The translations under genes and the position numbers were made by a program. DNA of 64,000 bases from Alteromonas gilva (GTDB lineage: Bacteria; Pseudomonadota; Gammaproteobacteria; Enterobacterales; Alteromonadaceae). Numbering within the stretch: the first letter of the stretch is position 1; each line of letters begins with the position of its first letter. Under the pieces are notes generated by a model. That model had not been told where the DNA came from and did no database searches. It worked only from the letters and a program-made list of their open reading frames with translations. The stretch spans positions 1,798,001-1,862,000 of the forward strand of contig NZ_JAQQXP010000001.1 of assembly GCF_028595265.1 (NCBI RefSeq). The letters are read 5' to 3'. Shown in pieces: positions 1-8,099 of the stretch.

Positions 1-120
1 CACTACAAATAAAAAGAACAGAAACTGTGCTATACCTGTTGCTGCACCGGCGATGCCACCGAAACCGAAAACTGCTGCGATAATTGCAATAATAAAAAAT
101 GTAATTGCCCAACCTAACAT
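1..120 (-). CDS. DUF1328 small membrane protein (3' end outside window)
   Basis: Reading leftward from an ATG at 120, 40 codons run off the window edge without a stop. The peptide begins [20 protein letters not shown] and continues with a GGIAGAA stretch. This matches the DUF1328 family, typified by E. coli YtjA, of about 50-60-residue inner-membrane proteins with two hydrophobic helices and unknown molecular function. A strong ribosome site (AAGGAGA) lies 5 nt before the ATG. A good sigma-54 promoter sits about 40 nt further upstream (162-177), so transcription probably depends on an NtrC-type activator. Only the first helix and the start of the second are visible. Confidence 0.85.
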   Translation of the reverse strand, partial: MLGWAITFFIIAIIAAVFGFGGIAGAATGIAQFLFFLFVV

Positions 121-161
121 AATGTCTCCTTGTTTATTTCATCGTAAGTCACTAATGATTA

Positions 162-177
162 TGCGAGTCTTGTGCCA
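162..177 (-). promoter_or_regulatory. sigma-54 (-24/-12) promoter of the DUF1328 gene
   Basis: On the minus strand the sequence is TGGCACAAGACTCGCA. The consensus is TGGCAC-N5-TTGCW, so there is a single mismatch (TCGC for TTGC) and the invariant GG and GC are 12 nt apart. Transcription would start near 150, giving a leader of about 30 nt that carries the AAGGAGA ribosome site. This geometry supports a functional site. The activator is not proven; the sigma-54 response regulator at 6677-8020 is the obvious local candidate. Confidence 0.65.
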
Positions 178-374
178 CTACCTAAGTTGTTGTTTAATAT
201 GTTTTTAATTGTTTCTGAGCCATTTGAAGATAGTTGCTATGCTAGTTTGTTACCGCCTTTGTGCACATTTTACACGGCGGTTTCGACAGCCTTTGCTGCG
301 CATAGGCTGACATTAGTAGCAATTAGGTTTAGGATCGCGTTTTAACGTCGCTTTTTAATTATCCGGAGTTCCCC

Positions 375-1022
375 ATGGCCAATACTCACTCAGCGTTTAT
401 CGGGCTGATGCAACGCGCCCGCAACGTGAAACGCTGGCCGTTGATGGCGCAGTTTCAGTCTGAAATGTTATCGACGCATATTTACGAAGCATCCGTGATT
501 GCACACATGCTTGGGGTGATTGCCAAAGAAGTGTATAACGAGGACATTAACCCTGACCGTGTGGCATCCATGGCCATTTTTCATGAAGGCAGTGAAATAG
601 CCGGTATGAGTGATATTCCCAGCCCGGTGAAGTACCACGATCCTGAAACAACCCAGGCCATTAAAAAGTTAGAACGCCGGTTTGAACAAATGTTGATCAA
701 AACGCTGCCGGAGGCGCTTCAGGCGAGCTATGAATCGCTCATTGTGCAGGATAAAAACGATGACCATGTGCGCCTGGCCAAAGCCGCTGATGTGCTGTGT
801 GCTTATCTTAAATGCGATTATGAACTGGCTAAGTCTAATCATGAATTTTCTAATGCAATGGAGGAGATGGAAGTGCAGTTGGCTCGTTACCGGGAGTTAC
901 ATCCCTGTGTTGACTACTTCTGTAAGGTCTTTTTAGAAGACGCTAAAGGTACACTGGATGAGCAAACCAAGGATCTGGACTGGGTAGAAAACGCCAATCA
1001 GGCTAATTTGAAATCTTCTTAG
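375..1022 (+). CDS. yfbR: YfbR-like HD-domain 5'-deoxynucleotidase
   Basis: This 215-residue protein aligns by eye along its length with E. coli YfbR, a metal-dependent 5'-nucleotidase acting on deoxynucleoside monophosphates. Shared features are RWPLM near residue 20, a first metal-site His (H35), the conserved SPVKY segment and D139 in the ADVLCAYLKC block. The defining HD pair is changed: H70 is followed by Glu (HEGSE) where YfbR has HDASE. The catalytic Glu two residues later is kept. Glu can ligate metal, so activity may survive, but this is unusual for the family. The start is the ATG 6 nt after CCGGAG. The gene is divergent from the DUF1328 gene. Confidence 0.85.
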   Translation: MANTHSAFIGLMQRARNVKRWPLMAQFQSEMLSTHIYEASVIAHMLGVIAKEVYNEDINPDRVASMAIFHEGSEIAGMSDIPSPVKYHDPETTQAIKKLERRFEQMLIKTLPEALQASYESLIVQDKNDDHVRLAKAADVLCAYLKCDYELAKSNHEFSNAMEEMEVQLARYRELHPCVDYFCKVFLEDAKGTLDEQTKDLDWVENANQANLKSS

Positions 1023-1229
1023 TTACCTTACCAGATACCACCCAACGCTGACGCGTCTTTCGTATGTACGGTAGTGTTGTCGGCGTAGTGTTTTAATTAA
1101 CCCCACTAAAGTTCCGGTACGGATAAAGTAAGCAGCCGGCAACGGTGTCGTTACCATCATTTTTAAACATGGCCGCCAAACCATGCTTTGCGAAAGCGGT
1201 TACGGGCTAACACATTAATTAGATGGCTA

Positions 1230-1640
1230 TTATTTGTTGAGCAGGGCAGTTAATTTTTCCAGACACTGCTGGTGACGGTTAGTGATCTGGCGCAATTTTA
1301 GCGACAGGCCAGACGGCTTCAATGACGACAGACTGTCGTTTAAGCAGGTCAGTAATTGCTGTTCAAGTTCGATAAAACCATCGATTTTATCGTGCGTTGA
1401 ATAGTTACTCAGTATTGCCTGCAGACGCTCATTAAGGGGCTCGGTCAGGCCACTATCCTGCGTGTCATCGTCATCGGGTGTAAGCAATGCCAGGGCGCGT
1501 GTTTTTTCTTCTTTGAGTAATTTTAAGCAAGCCATTTGTTGGCTCGATGGCTTATCAGATGTGGCAGAATCATATAGCTCTGCGCCTTTACTAAACAGCG
1601 CTTGTAAGTGCTCAATGGTATTGGTCTTATCGTGCATCAT
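1230..1640 (-). CDS. Small helical protein of unknown function, downstream of the lipoprotein gene
   Basis: This 136-residue, Leu/Gln/Glu-rich soluble protein has no signal peptide or membrane segment and appears almost wholly helical. It has a short acidic run (DDDD) near residue 58. I do not recognise the family; the pattern resembles four-helix bundles such as flagellar or secretion chaperones, but no diagnostic motif supports that. Translation starts at one of two adjacent ATGs (1640 or 1637) after a weak GAGTAG site. The gene lies 58 nt downstream of the lipoprotein gene on the same strand, so it is probably the second gene of the sigma-54-driven transcript starting near 2387. Confidence 0.6.
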   Translation of the reverse strand: MMHDKTNTIEHLQALFSKGAELYDSATSDKPSSQQMACLKLLKEEKTRALALLTPDDDDTQDSGLTEPLNERLQAILSNYSTHDKIDGFIELEQQLLTCLNDSLSSLKPSGLSLKLRQITNRHQQCLEKLTALLNK

Positions 1641-1698
1641 AACTACTCAATAAATTAGGTGAATGAGACGAAAGGCTGCCTGGCTAATCAGTGTTTGG

Positions 1699-2328
1699 TT
1701 AGTCAACCACTATCGCTTGTTCGGGGGCCGGCTCATGGTGACCGAGTTGAATGGTCATGGTGTAGTACTTAGCCGGACCAGTATCCATTGTTGATACTGC
1801 ACCAACAGGTTCTGGTGCCGTTACCTGCTCGCAGCCAGACACACTGCACTGTTGATTTTTGGGTAATGCCGTGGTGTTTACATCGCCTGTTGCGGCACCA
1901 TCAACCGTGTTTTGCTGCGGCGCGGCCGTCATGATTTGTTGCTCATCCATGCCAGGTAGCATAACCGATTTGGCGGAGATAACCCGGTACCATGAAAAGC
2001 CTTTAGTCAGGGTGAGTTCGGTAGCACGCTGATGCGCATAATCAGCCAGTTGCTGGGCTGTTGTGGCTTCATTGGCTTTATACGTAATTTTATACTTTGA
2101 CTCAGACAGACGGTGCGATGTATAGCCTTCACCGCCCGGGCTCTGCGCTGCTTTGTAGGGCGTAGCTACCAGTGCCTGACCCGCACATCCGGTCAAAATA
2201 CAGGTGGTAAATGCCGTGACCAGCAGTGCTTTTGCCAATTGTGTATTGCTGAATAATTTAACCAGTAAGGTAAACTCAACGCTGATTATTGCATTCATTG
2301 CGGACAACTGCTTGAAAATTTGATGCAT
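1699..2328 (-). CDS. Putative outer-membrane lipoprotein
   Basis: The 209-residue product has a hydrophobic stretch ending in a lipobox (ILTGC), so it should be exported, lipidated and anchored at the envelope. The mature part holds a segment resembling the CC0125/CC1285-type lipoproteins: YTSHRLSESKYKITYKAN followed by ADYAHQRATELTLTKGFSWYRV. A low-complexity Thr/Ala/Pro tail with two Cys residues follows. I chose the ATG at 2328 because GAGG lies 9 nt upstream of it. ATGs at 2343 and 2298 are alternatives, and all three leave an unusually long N-region before the lipobox. A near-consensus sigma-54 promoter lies about 70 nt upstream, and the gene follows the signalling operon. Confidence 0.7.
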   Translation of the reverse strand: MHQIFKQLSAMNAIISVEFTLLVKLFSNTQLAKALLVTAFTTCILTGCAGQALVATPYKAAQSPGGEGYTSHRLSESKYKITYKANEATTAQQLADYAHQRATELTLTKGFSWYRVISAKSVMLPGMDEQQIMTAAPQQNTVDGAATGDVNTTALPKNQQCSVSGCEQVTAPEPVGAVSTMDTGPAKYYTMTIQLGHHEPAPEQAIVVD

Positions 2329-2397
2329 AACTATTTGCCTCATTCAGGTCGTTCAGGTCGACCCGAGTTGCTAATTAAATGATTCTGAACAGATAGA

Positions 2398-2413
2398 AGC
2401 AACGCTTATGCCA
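2398..2413 (-). promoter_or_regulatory. sigma-54 (-24/-12) promoter of the lipoprotein operon
   Basis: The minus strand reads TGGCATAAGCGTTGCT. It matches TGGCAC-N5-TTGCW at all positions except C to T at the sixth base, with the GG and GC invariants correctly spaced. The predicted start is near 2387. It lies in the 194-nt gap between the hybrid kinase gene and the lipoprotein gene, so the lipoprotein has its own promoter at the end of the signalling operon. Confidence 0.7.
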
Positions 2414-2464
2414 TCGTTTTTGTTTTATTTAACTTGTTGTAATTAAAGAGGAAATAAATTTTCT

Positions 2465-2490
2465 GGCGCGAAATTGAAATGACCCGCGCC
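2465..2490 (-). other. Inverted repeat GGCGCG/CGCGCC behind the hybrid kinase gene
   Basis: Six-bp arms are separated by 14 nt. The repeat lies 33 nt past the kinase stop codon and about 50-75 nt upstream of the sigma-54 promoter at 2398-2413. It could be a weak terminator of the signalling operon (no clean T-run follows) or an upstream activating site for the sigma-54 activator. The position suits either role and I cannot decide between them. Confidence 0.35.
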
Positions 2491-2522
2491 GGTGGCTATG
2501 TAAAAGTTGCACGGCAACGCTA

Positions 2523-4478
2523 TCAAAAGTTCAAGGTGGCTAAGTCGTTTTTAGTAACCGGTTTGAGAAGGGTCTGGCTGACGGGTAAATCGGCGATACG
2601 CTGCTGATCCGGCTGGGCACCGCTGATAATGGTAAAGGTAAGCTGTGGTGCTATCTGCTGTAGTGCGGCAATGAGCTCGTAGCCATTGGTATCCGGCAGG
2701 TGCAGGTCCATCAGTACATGGCAATACAAATCAGGGGCCGCAGCGATTGTTTGCAAGGCTTGTTGACCGCTATGGGCGGTATCTGCCTGATGATTAAGGC
2801 TCTTAAGTAACACGCACATTAAGTCGGCCGCATCCTCATCGTCTTCAACCACCAGCAGGTGTTCACCACTATCGCTGTCGGGCTCAATATCGACCACGGG
2901 CAAGGTATCTTTTGCTGGTATCAAAAAGGTATCAAGGACTTCGCTTAATTCACGCCTGTCGACAGGTTTTGCAATTACATTATCGAACCCGTCACTGAGC
3001 AGAGACTCACGCAGGCCCTTGCGGCTTGCCGCTGTGACGGCAACTACTGGTGTTTGAATACCTTCTTTACGCAGCGCCCGCAAGCAGTCGATGCCATTCA
3101 TCACGGGCATGTGGATGTCCATCAGAATTAAATGAAAGGGGCGTTTCTTTTGCTCTGCACTGCGCACCTTTTCCAGCGCATCAGTACCATTTTGAGCATA
3201 CGACACGCTAGCCTGGCTCATGCCTACAAGTCTGCCGGTAAGACGACGTATTTCACGCAGGTCGTCAACGATCAATACTCTGCCATCAAGTCGCTGATTA
3301 ATTTTAAATTGCTTGGCGCGTCGCACCGGCGCATCCAGATCCAGCGGTACAGTGTTGACCTGATTTACGTTACCGGTATCGATAGTAAACCAAAACCGAC
3401 TGCCTTTGCCTTGTTCAGACTCTACGTCGATACGACCGCCCATAAGTTGCACCAGCTCATTGGAAATGGCCAGGCCCAGACCGGCACCGCCGTGGTTGGC
3501 CTGCATCAAATCCTCAATTTGTTCAAAAGGTCTGAAGATGGTTTGCAGCTTATCTTGCGGCATGCCAATACCGCTATCTTTCACCGTAAAGCAAAGTTGT
3601 TGGCTGGTGGCATCAAAATCAATATGAATATTCACCTCACCATTGTCGGTAAATTTAATAGCGTTGTTAGTGAGGTTAATTAATACCTGGCGCAGGCGGG
3701 TAGGGTCGGAGTTGATCGTTTCGGGCAACAGCGCATCCGCGGTAACCGTTAACAACAGGCCTTTTTCACTGGCTTGCATGACCATGAGGCTATACAGATC
3801 GGTTAAGAATCCGGTTAAATTAAATTCGGTCGGCACCAAATCAAGTTTATTCGCCATGATCCGTGACATATCGAGCAGATCGTTTAACAACGACAGCAAA
3901 TGCTGGCCATTATTTAATATGGTCGATAGTTCAGGGGTAATATGCTCATTTTCAGGTGAGTCCAGTAACAGTTCGGTATAGCCCAGAATCGATGATAATG
4001 GCGTACGCAGTTCATGACCGAGATGCGCTAAAAATTTATCTTTTGCTCTGTTTTGCTGCTCCACCCGGTTGCGTTCAAGGCGCTCTGTTTCTATTTCCCG
4101 GCGCACCAGGGCATAGCGGATAGTGCGCATAAAACGGGGCGTGTCGACTTCGAGCTTGGTTAAAAAATCAGCCGCTCCGGCGCGCATTACCCGATCATCG
4201 ACCACGTTGTCGGCCTGGCCGGTTAACACCACTACGGGAATGTTGACCGACAAGCCTTTAAGTTTAGCCAGCACGTCCATGGCATTTTCTTGGCCCAGCA
4301 CATAGTCCAGCAAACACAAATCAAAAGATTGGTTTTTTAGTAACTCAATGGCTTCGGCACCGCTTTTGGCCCAGCTAAGTTCAAACCTCGGTGATGTACA
4401 TTGTTCAAGGGAATCCGCGGTGAGAAAATAATCATCCTCATCATCTTCAACCAGAAGTATACGTACACTGTCGGTCAT
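2523..4478 (-). CDS. Hybrid sensor kinase with three receiver domains (REC-HisKA-HATPase-REC-REC)
   Basis: This cytosolic protein of 651 residues has no membrane segment. A receiver spans about residues 5-125 (phospho-acceptor D58 in CLLDY). The HisKA H-box contains H155 (HELRTP) and is followed by a HATPase with N-box LTNNAIKF and G-box GGAGLGLAI. Two further receivers carry LILMDIHMP and VLMDLHLP. An N-terminal receiver feeding a kinase core suggests that phosphoryl groups from the neighbouring kinase or Rcp1-like receiver modulate it. The ATG at 4478 has an AGAGGG site; a longer form would need a TTG inside the upstream gene. It is the last gene of the 8020-2523 operon, 10 nt after the Rcp1-like gene. 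Confidence 0.85.
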   Translation of the reverse strand: MTDSVRILLVEDDEDDYFLTADSLEQCTSPRFELSWAKSGAEAIELLKNQSFDLCLLDYVLGQENAMDVLAKLKGLSVNIPVVVLTGQADNVVDDRVMRAGAADFLTKLEVDTPRFMRTIRYALVRREIETERLERNRVEQQNRAKDKFLAHLGHELRTPLSSILGYTELLLDSPENEHITPELSTILNNGQHLLSLLNDLLDMSRIMANKLDLVPTEFNLTGFLTDLYSLMVMQASEKGLLLTVTADALLPETINSDPTRLRQVLINLTNNAIKFTDNGEVNIHIDFDATSQQLCFTVKDSGIGMPQDKLQTIFRPFEQIEDLMQANHGGAGLGLAISNELVQLMGGRIDVESEQGKGSRFWFTIDTGNVNQVNTVPLDLDAPVRRAKQFKINQRLDGRVLIVDDLREIRRLTGRLVGMSQASVSYAQNGTDALEKVRSAEQKKRPFHLILMDIHMPVMNGIDCLRALRKEGIQTPVVAVTAASRKGLRESLLSDGFDNVIAKPVDRRELSEVLDTFLIPAKDTLPVVDIEPDSDSGEHLLVVEDDEDAADLMCVLLKSLNHQADTAHSGQQALQTIAAAPDLYCHVLMDLHLPDTNGYELIAALQQIAPQLTFTIISGAQPDQQRIADLPVSQTLLKPVTKNDLATLNF

Positions 4479-4488
4479 AGCCCTCTCA

Positions 4489-4941
4489 TCAGGTGTTATT
4501 GGGGAGTTCAACGAATTCTATCCAGTAACGGCCAAGCGCCTGCATCAGATCAACCAGTCCTTCAAAATTAACCGGCTTGGTTATGTAAGACGCGGCGCCC
4601 ATATCGTACCCGCGTAACATGTCTTCTTCTTCCTTCGAGGTGGTTAAAATAACCACCGGAATGCTGCGTAATTTAGGATCGGCTTTGAGTTGTTCGAGAG
4701 CTTCCCGGCCGTCCATGCGCGGCATGTTAAGGTCAAGCAATATCAGGCTCGGCCGTGGCGATGAATCAGGGTCAGCATACTTACCTTCCCGGCGCAGGTA
4801 TTCAAGCAACTCAACGCCGTCTTCAACGCATTTGAGGTTATTCAGAATACGCCCTTCTTTTAAGGCGTCGACAGCAAGCAAACGATCGTCTTCATCATCA
4901 TCTGCCATTAAAATGGTAATAGGTAAGCTACTGTTCGGCAC
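4489..4941 (-). CDS. Single-domain response regulator, Rcp1/CheY-like
   Basis: This 150-residue protein consists of one receiver domain. It has the acidic pocket DDDEDD (residues 14-19), phospho-acceptor D70 in LILLDLNMPRMDG, the conserved Thr/Ser in VVILTTSKEEED and the KP lysine in SYITKPVNF. The long loop before D70 and the extended alpha-4/5 region are typical of the Rcp1 family, partners of phytochrome-like kinases that lack output domains. It begins with GTG 9 nt after GGGAG and overlaps the end of the CHASE3 kinase gene by 14 nt, implying translational coupling. It probably shuttles phosphate between the two kinases beside it. Confidence 0.85.
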   Translation of the reverse strand: MPNSSLPITILMADDDEDDRLLAVDALKEGRILNNLKCVEDGVELLEYLRREGKYADPDSSPRPSLILLDLNMPRMDGREALEQLKADPKLRSIPVVILTTSKEEEDMLRGYDMGAASYITKPVNFEGLVDLMQALGRYWIEFVELPNNT

Positions 4942-6442
4942 GGCTTATTACTCCCTGTTGTTGCAAACTGGTAAACGGCTGTCCATCCTCTGGCAGGTAA
5001 ATCTCAAACCTGGCGCCTTGTTGAGGCTCTCCGAAGGCCTGTATCGTGCCATTGTGGCGTTCGACAATGCGGCGGCAAACCGCGAGTCCAATACCTGTGC
5101 CCTGATACTCTGAACGACCATGTAAACGCTGGAATGGCGCAAATATCTTCTCTGCAAAGCTTTGTTCAAAACCAATGCCATTATCCTGCAGCGTTATTTT
5201 GAACCATTTTAAACCCGGAAGTAAATGCAAACCTTCAACATTGGTTTCATCGATGCTCGCATAGCGCACGCTGATGTGCGGCGTGGTGTCGGGTTTGACG
5301 AATTTAAGTGCATTGGATAACAAATTTAAAAACAACTGATTCATTTGGGTGGTGTCGGCCTGAATGGTGGGTAAATCATCAAGCTCAATGACTGCAGAGG
5401 TTTCTTCAATTTTGATTTCCAGATCGTCTAATACCGAGGCGACAATGGAGTTCAGATCCGTGCTGGTAAAGTCTTTACCCCGTGTGGTTACTCTGGAAAA
5501 GGCAAGTAAATCACTGATAAGCATTGACATTCTCTCGGCTGCATTGAGCATGCGACGTAAGAAGTCCTGCCCGCGTTCATCCATCACTGATTCATACCCG
5601 GTACTAATACGGTTGCCGAATGCACGGATTTTACGCAGGGGTTCCTGCAAGTCATGGGAGGCGACAAACGCAAAATCTTCAAGCTCGCGGTTACTGCGGG
5701 ACAGTTCTTCGGCAAAGACCTGAAGTTCGGCGGTGCGTTCTTTGACTTTGGACTCAAGCACCATATTGTGTTGCTGTAAATCGCGCTGGTAACTGATGGT
5801 GTCGCGAATATTCATACGCAACAAAAAGAATATACCAACGATGAGCAGTGTGGTGGTAACCGCAGAAATAATCAGATTGGTGATGGAGTCTGCCCGTAAT
5901 TTCATCAGCGAATCAATATGCTGATTTTGCAACTGACGTTCTTGTTGGTCGATTTCAACAAACAGTGTCTCAAACTCATCATACAACAACAGGCCACGGT
6001 CGGTAGAAAACAGCGTCATTGCCTGATCGAGCTGGCCTTCTCGGGCAAGTTCGACGACTTCTATTAACGCTTTTAATTTCACTTTTGACAAGTCAATAAG
6101 CTGTTCCAGACGTGCTTCCTGGACAGGGTAGTCTGACGTGATCGCGTTTTCCTCTACCTGTTCAATTAACCGGTTGACGCGATTTAAGGTTTTTTCATAG
6201 TCACTAAGATAGTCTTCTTGCTGGGTTAAAAGATAACCCCGTTGGCCTGATTCTGCGCGCAATATTGCCACATGGAGGGTGTTAATGGAGTTGATGACTT
6301 TATTGGTGGTAAACAGTCTTCTTTCCAGTGACTCCAGCTCGCCAAGGGTATGGATTGTATAGGCAGAATTGGCAGCAATAACGATGACAACAAGGCAAAT
6401 TAGCAGTACCCAGGAAGCCGTATTGCGCAGAAAGTGGCTCAT
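4928..6442 (-). CDS. CHASE3-domain membrane sensor histidine kinase
   Basis: This 504-residue inner-membrane kinase has TM1 at about residues 10-28 and TM2 at about 189-208. Between them lies a helical periplasmic CHASE3 domain with the typical LRAESGQRGYLLTQQEDYL signature. A coiled linker (KVKERTAELQVFAEEL) leads to the HisKA box (H263 in ASHDLQEPLRKI) and a HATPase (N-box LLSNALKF, G-box GTGIGLAVC). The H-box and ATPase resemble phytochrome-type kinases that pair with Rcp1 receivers, consistent with the next gene. The signal is unknown; CHASE3 domains occur in kinases sensing envelope or osmotic conditions. Its ATG overlaps the TGA of the preceding 77-codon gene (ATGA). Confidence 0.87.
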   Translation of the reverse strand: MSHFLRNTASWVLLICLVVIVIAANSAYTIHTLGELESLERRLFTTNKVINSINTLHVAILRAESGQRGYLLTQQEDYLSDYEKTLNRVNRLIEQVEENAITSDYPVQEARLEQLIDLSKVKLKALIEVVELAREGQLDQAMTLFSTDRGLLLYDEFETLFVEIDQQERQLQNQHIDSLMKLRADSITNLIISAVTTTLLIVGIFFLLRMNIRDTISYQRDLQQHNMVLESKVKERTAELQVFAEELSRSNRELEDFAFVASHDLQEPLRKIRAFGNRISTGYESVMDERGQDFLRRMLNAAERMSMLISDLLAFSRVTTRGKDFTSTDLNSIVASVLDDLEIKIEETSAVIELDDLPTIQADTTQMNQLFLNLLSNALKFVKPDTTPHISVRYASIDETNVEGLHLLPGLKWFKITLQDNGIGFEQSFAEKIFAPFQRLHGRSEYQGTGIGLAVCRRIVERHNGTIQAFGEPQQGARFEIYLPEDGQPFTSLQQQGVISRAEQ

Positions 6443-6672
6443 TCATTGTTGCCTGTGTTAGTGGGATTAAAGTTATCGACGATTTGACTGAGACTGTCGC
6501 TGCAGTCCTGGCAACCCGCAATGATTTTATCCAGCGCGGCCAACGCCTTATCAGGTGGAATAGCGCCCTCTAGTGCAAGCTTGATTAGCTCTGCCTGCAT
6601 TGTAATGCGGTTGAGGGGGCGCCTGGCGTCGTGCACTGCGGTTTGTAGGGTGGCAAATTGTTCGTCATCCAT
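6439..6672 (-). CDS. Stand-alone histidine-kinase dimerisation (DHp-like) mini-protein
   Basis: This 77-residue protein lies between the sigma-54 regulator gene (4-nt gap) and the CHASE3 kinase gene (ATGA overlap). Residues 13-36 contain an H-box-like sequence, H14-D-A-R-R-P-L-N, followed by a helix. A second amphipathic helix lies at about residues 42-68, together giving the two-helix hairpin of a HisKA dimerisation domain. There is no ATPase domain and no room for one. It could be a phosphotransfer relay, a dimerisation decoy or a remnant. A longer reading frame starting at 6780 would lie inside the regulator gene, so I place the start at ATG 6672. Confidence 0.65.
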   Translation of the reverse strand: MDDEQFATLQTAVHDARRPLNRITMQAELIKLALEGAIPPDKALAALDKIIAGCQDCSDSLSQIVDNFNPTNTGNNE

Positions 6673-6676
6673 AGTG

Positions 6677-8020
6677 TTAATGTCCGTTGTCTGTCGTGAT
6701 GTCACCATAAGCGTGCAGACGGTTGTAGAGTGTCTTGGTGCTGATACCGAGCATTTCTGCCGCGGTCGTCTTGTTGCCATCTACTTTTTCCAGGGTGGCG
6801 TAGATAAGTTCTTTCTCGACATCTTCAATGGTGCGACCCGCTTTGAGCCCCGACGACAACGTTTGCTTTTTGGCAAAGGGTGACTCAATGGTTTTCGGCA
6901 ACTCAATGTCCACGCCCTCCGGATCGCTCATGATGGCAGAGCGATGGACAAAATGACGCAGTTCCCGAACGTTGCCTGGCCAGTCGTAGGCCTGAAGCTT
7001 TTCGAGCTGCTCAGCCTGCCAGCGGAATTGACTATCGTTTTCGGCGTTTAACTGGTCAATAAAAAAACTTGCCAATAACGGAATATCTTCCTTGCGTTCG
7101 CGCAAGGGCGGGATAGTAATGGGAAAGACCGCCAGGCGGAAATAAATATCCTCGCGCAATACTTTGCTTTCAGCGAGTTCTTCCATGCTACGGTTAGAGG
7201 CCGAAACAACCCGGCAATTAACGGGAATTGCTTTGGTGCCACCGACGCGGATAACCACTTTATTTTCCAGCACCCGCAGCAGGTTAGGCTGCATGTCGAT
7301 GGGCATTTCGGTAATTTCGTCAAGAAACAGGGTGCCGTTTTCGGCCTGTTCAAAGACGCCGGCTTTACGGCCTATCGCGCCGGTGAAGGCACCTTTCTCA
7401 TGACCAAAAAGTTCACTACCAATCAGCTCTTTGGAAAACGCACCGCAGTTAGTTGCCACGTAAGGGCCTTCACAGTCTGCCGCCGCATGAATCGCTGCGG
7501 CAACGACCTCTTTACCGACGCCACTTTCACCTAACAGCATAACGTTTGCATTGGTTTTACTGACCCGGCTGATGAGTTTGTAGAGTTCCTGCATGGAGGC
7601 CGACTCGCCAATCAGATGGCCAAAATGCTGGGTAATGGCCTGCTTGGCAGACTTTTTCTGCGCTGACTTTTTTGGCGGCTGAAGCACCGCTTCGAGCTCT
7701 TCACGCTGAATAGGTTTCACCAGATAGTCGACATTCTCACCGCACATGTCTTTGATGATGCCTTTTACCGAAGGGTGTCCGGTGATAAGTGTCACGCGCG
7801 GCCGTTTTTGCCCGGCGTTAAGCTCTTCCAGCAAATGCAAACCTGAGCCATCCGGTAACATAAAATCCAGTAATATATGGTCGAAGGTCTCTTTGCTCAG
7901 CCAGTCTCTGGCTTCGGCAAGGTTGGCCGCAGTAAGTACTTCGTGACCTAAAAATTCTATTATGGTGCAGGCGACATCCGTAAACTCGGTGTCATCATCT
8001 ACGAGAAGAACTGTTAACAA
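6677..8020 (-). CDS. NtrC-family sigma-54-dependent response regulator
   Basis: This 447-residue protein has a receiver domain at residues 1-118 with phospho-acceptor D52 (LLDFMLPDGSG). An AAA+ sigma-54 interaction domain spans roughly 140-370, with Walker A GESGVGKE, the sigma-54-contacting GAFTGA loop and Walker B LFLDEI. A Fis-type helix-turn-helix lies at the C-terminus (TTAAEMLGISTKTLYNRL). It should activate -24/-12 promoters when phosphorylated, probably by the CHASE3 kinase two genes downstream. Good sigma-54 promoters occur nearby at 162-177 and 2398-2413. It is the first gene of a five-gene minus-strand operon. Confidence 0.93.
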   Translation of the reverse strand: MLTVLLVDDDTEFTDVACTIIEFLGHEVLTAANLAEARDWLSKETFDHILLDFMLPDGSGLHLLEELNAGQKRPRVTLITGHPSVKGIIKDMCGENVDYLVKPIQREELEAVLQPPKKSAQKKSAKQAITQHFGHLIGESASMQELYKLISRVSKTNANVMLLGESGVGKEVVAAAIHAAADCEGPYVATNCGAFSKELIGSELFGHEKGAFTGAIGRKAGVFEQAENGTLFLDEITEMPIDMQPNLLRVLENKVVIRVGGTKAIPVNCRVVSASNRSMEELAESKVLREDIYFRLAVFPITIPPLRERKEDIPLLASFFIDQLNAENDSQFRWQAEQLEKLQAYDWPGNVRELRHFVHRSAIMSDPEGVDIELPKTIESPFAKKQTLSSGLKAGRTIEDVEKELIYATLEKVDGNKTTAAEMLGISTKTLYNRLHAYGDITTDNGH

Positions 8021-8049
8021 TGTATCGTCCTTTTAACTATGATCATTTG

Positions 8050-8076
8050 CGTAGTGGCTGAGCTCTCACCACTACG
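8050..8076 (-). other. Hairpin-forming palindrome before the signalling operon
   Basis: CGTAGTGG and CCACTACG form an 8-bp perfect inverted repeat with an 11-nt loop that could pair further (TGAG/CTCA). It sits 24 nt after the stop of the LysR gene and about 30 nt before the ATG of the sigma-54 regulator. No T-run follows on the minus strand, so it is either a weak terminator or a regulatory site for the operon. Confidence 0.35.
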
Positions 8077-8099
8077 TTGTAAAGCTGTTCAATGTTTTT

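Noticed and set aside
3132..3683. Plus-strand open frame of 183 codons inside the hybrid kinase gene
   Set aside because: It lies antisense to a well-supported HisKA/HATPase/REC gene and has no family resemblance; it is a shadow of high coding density.
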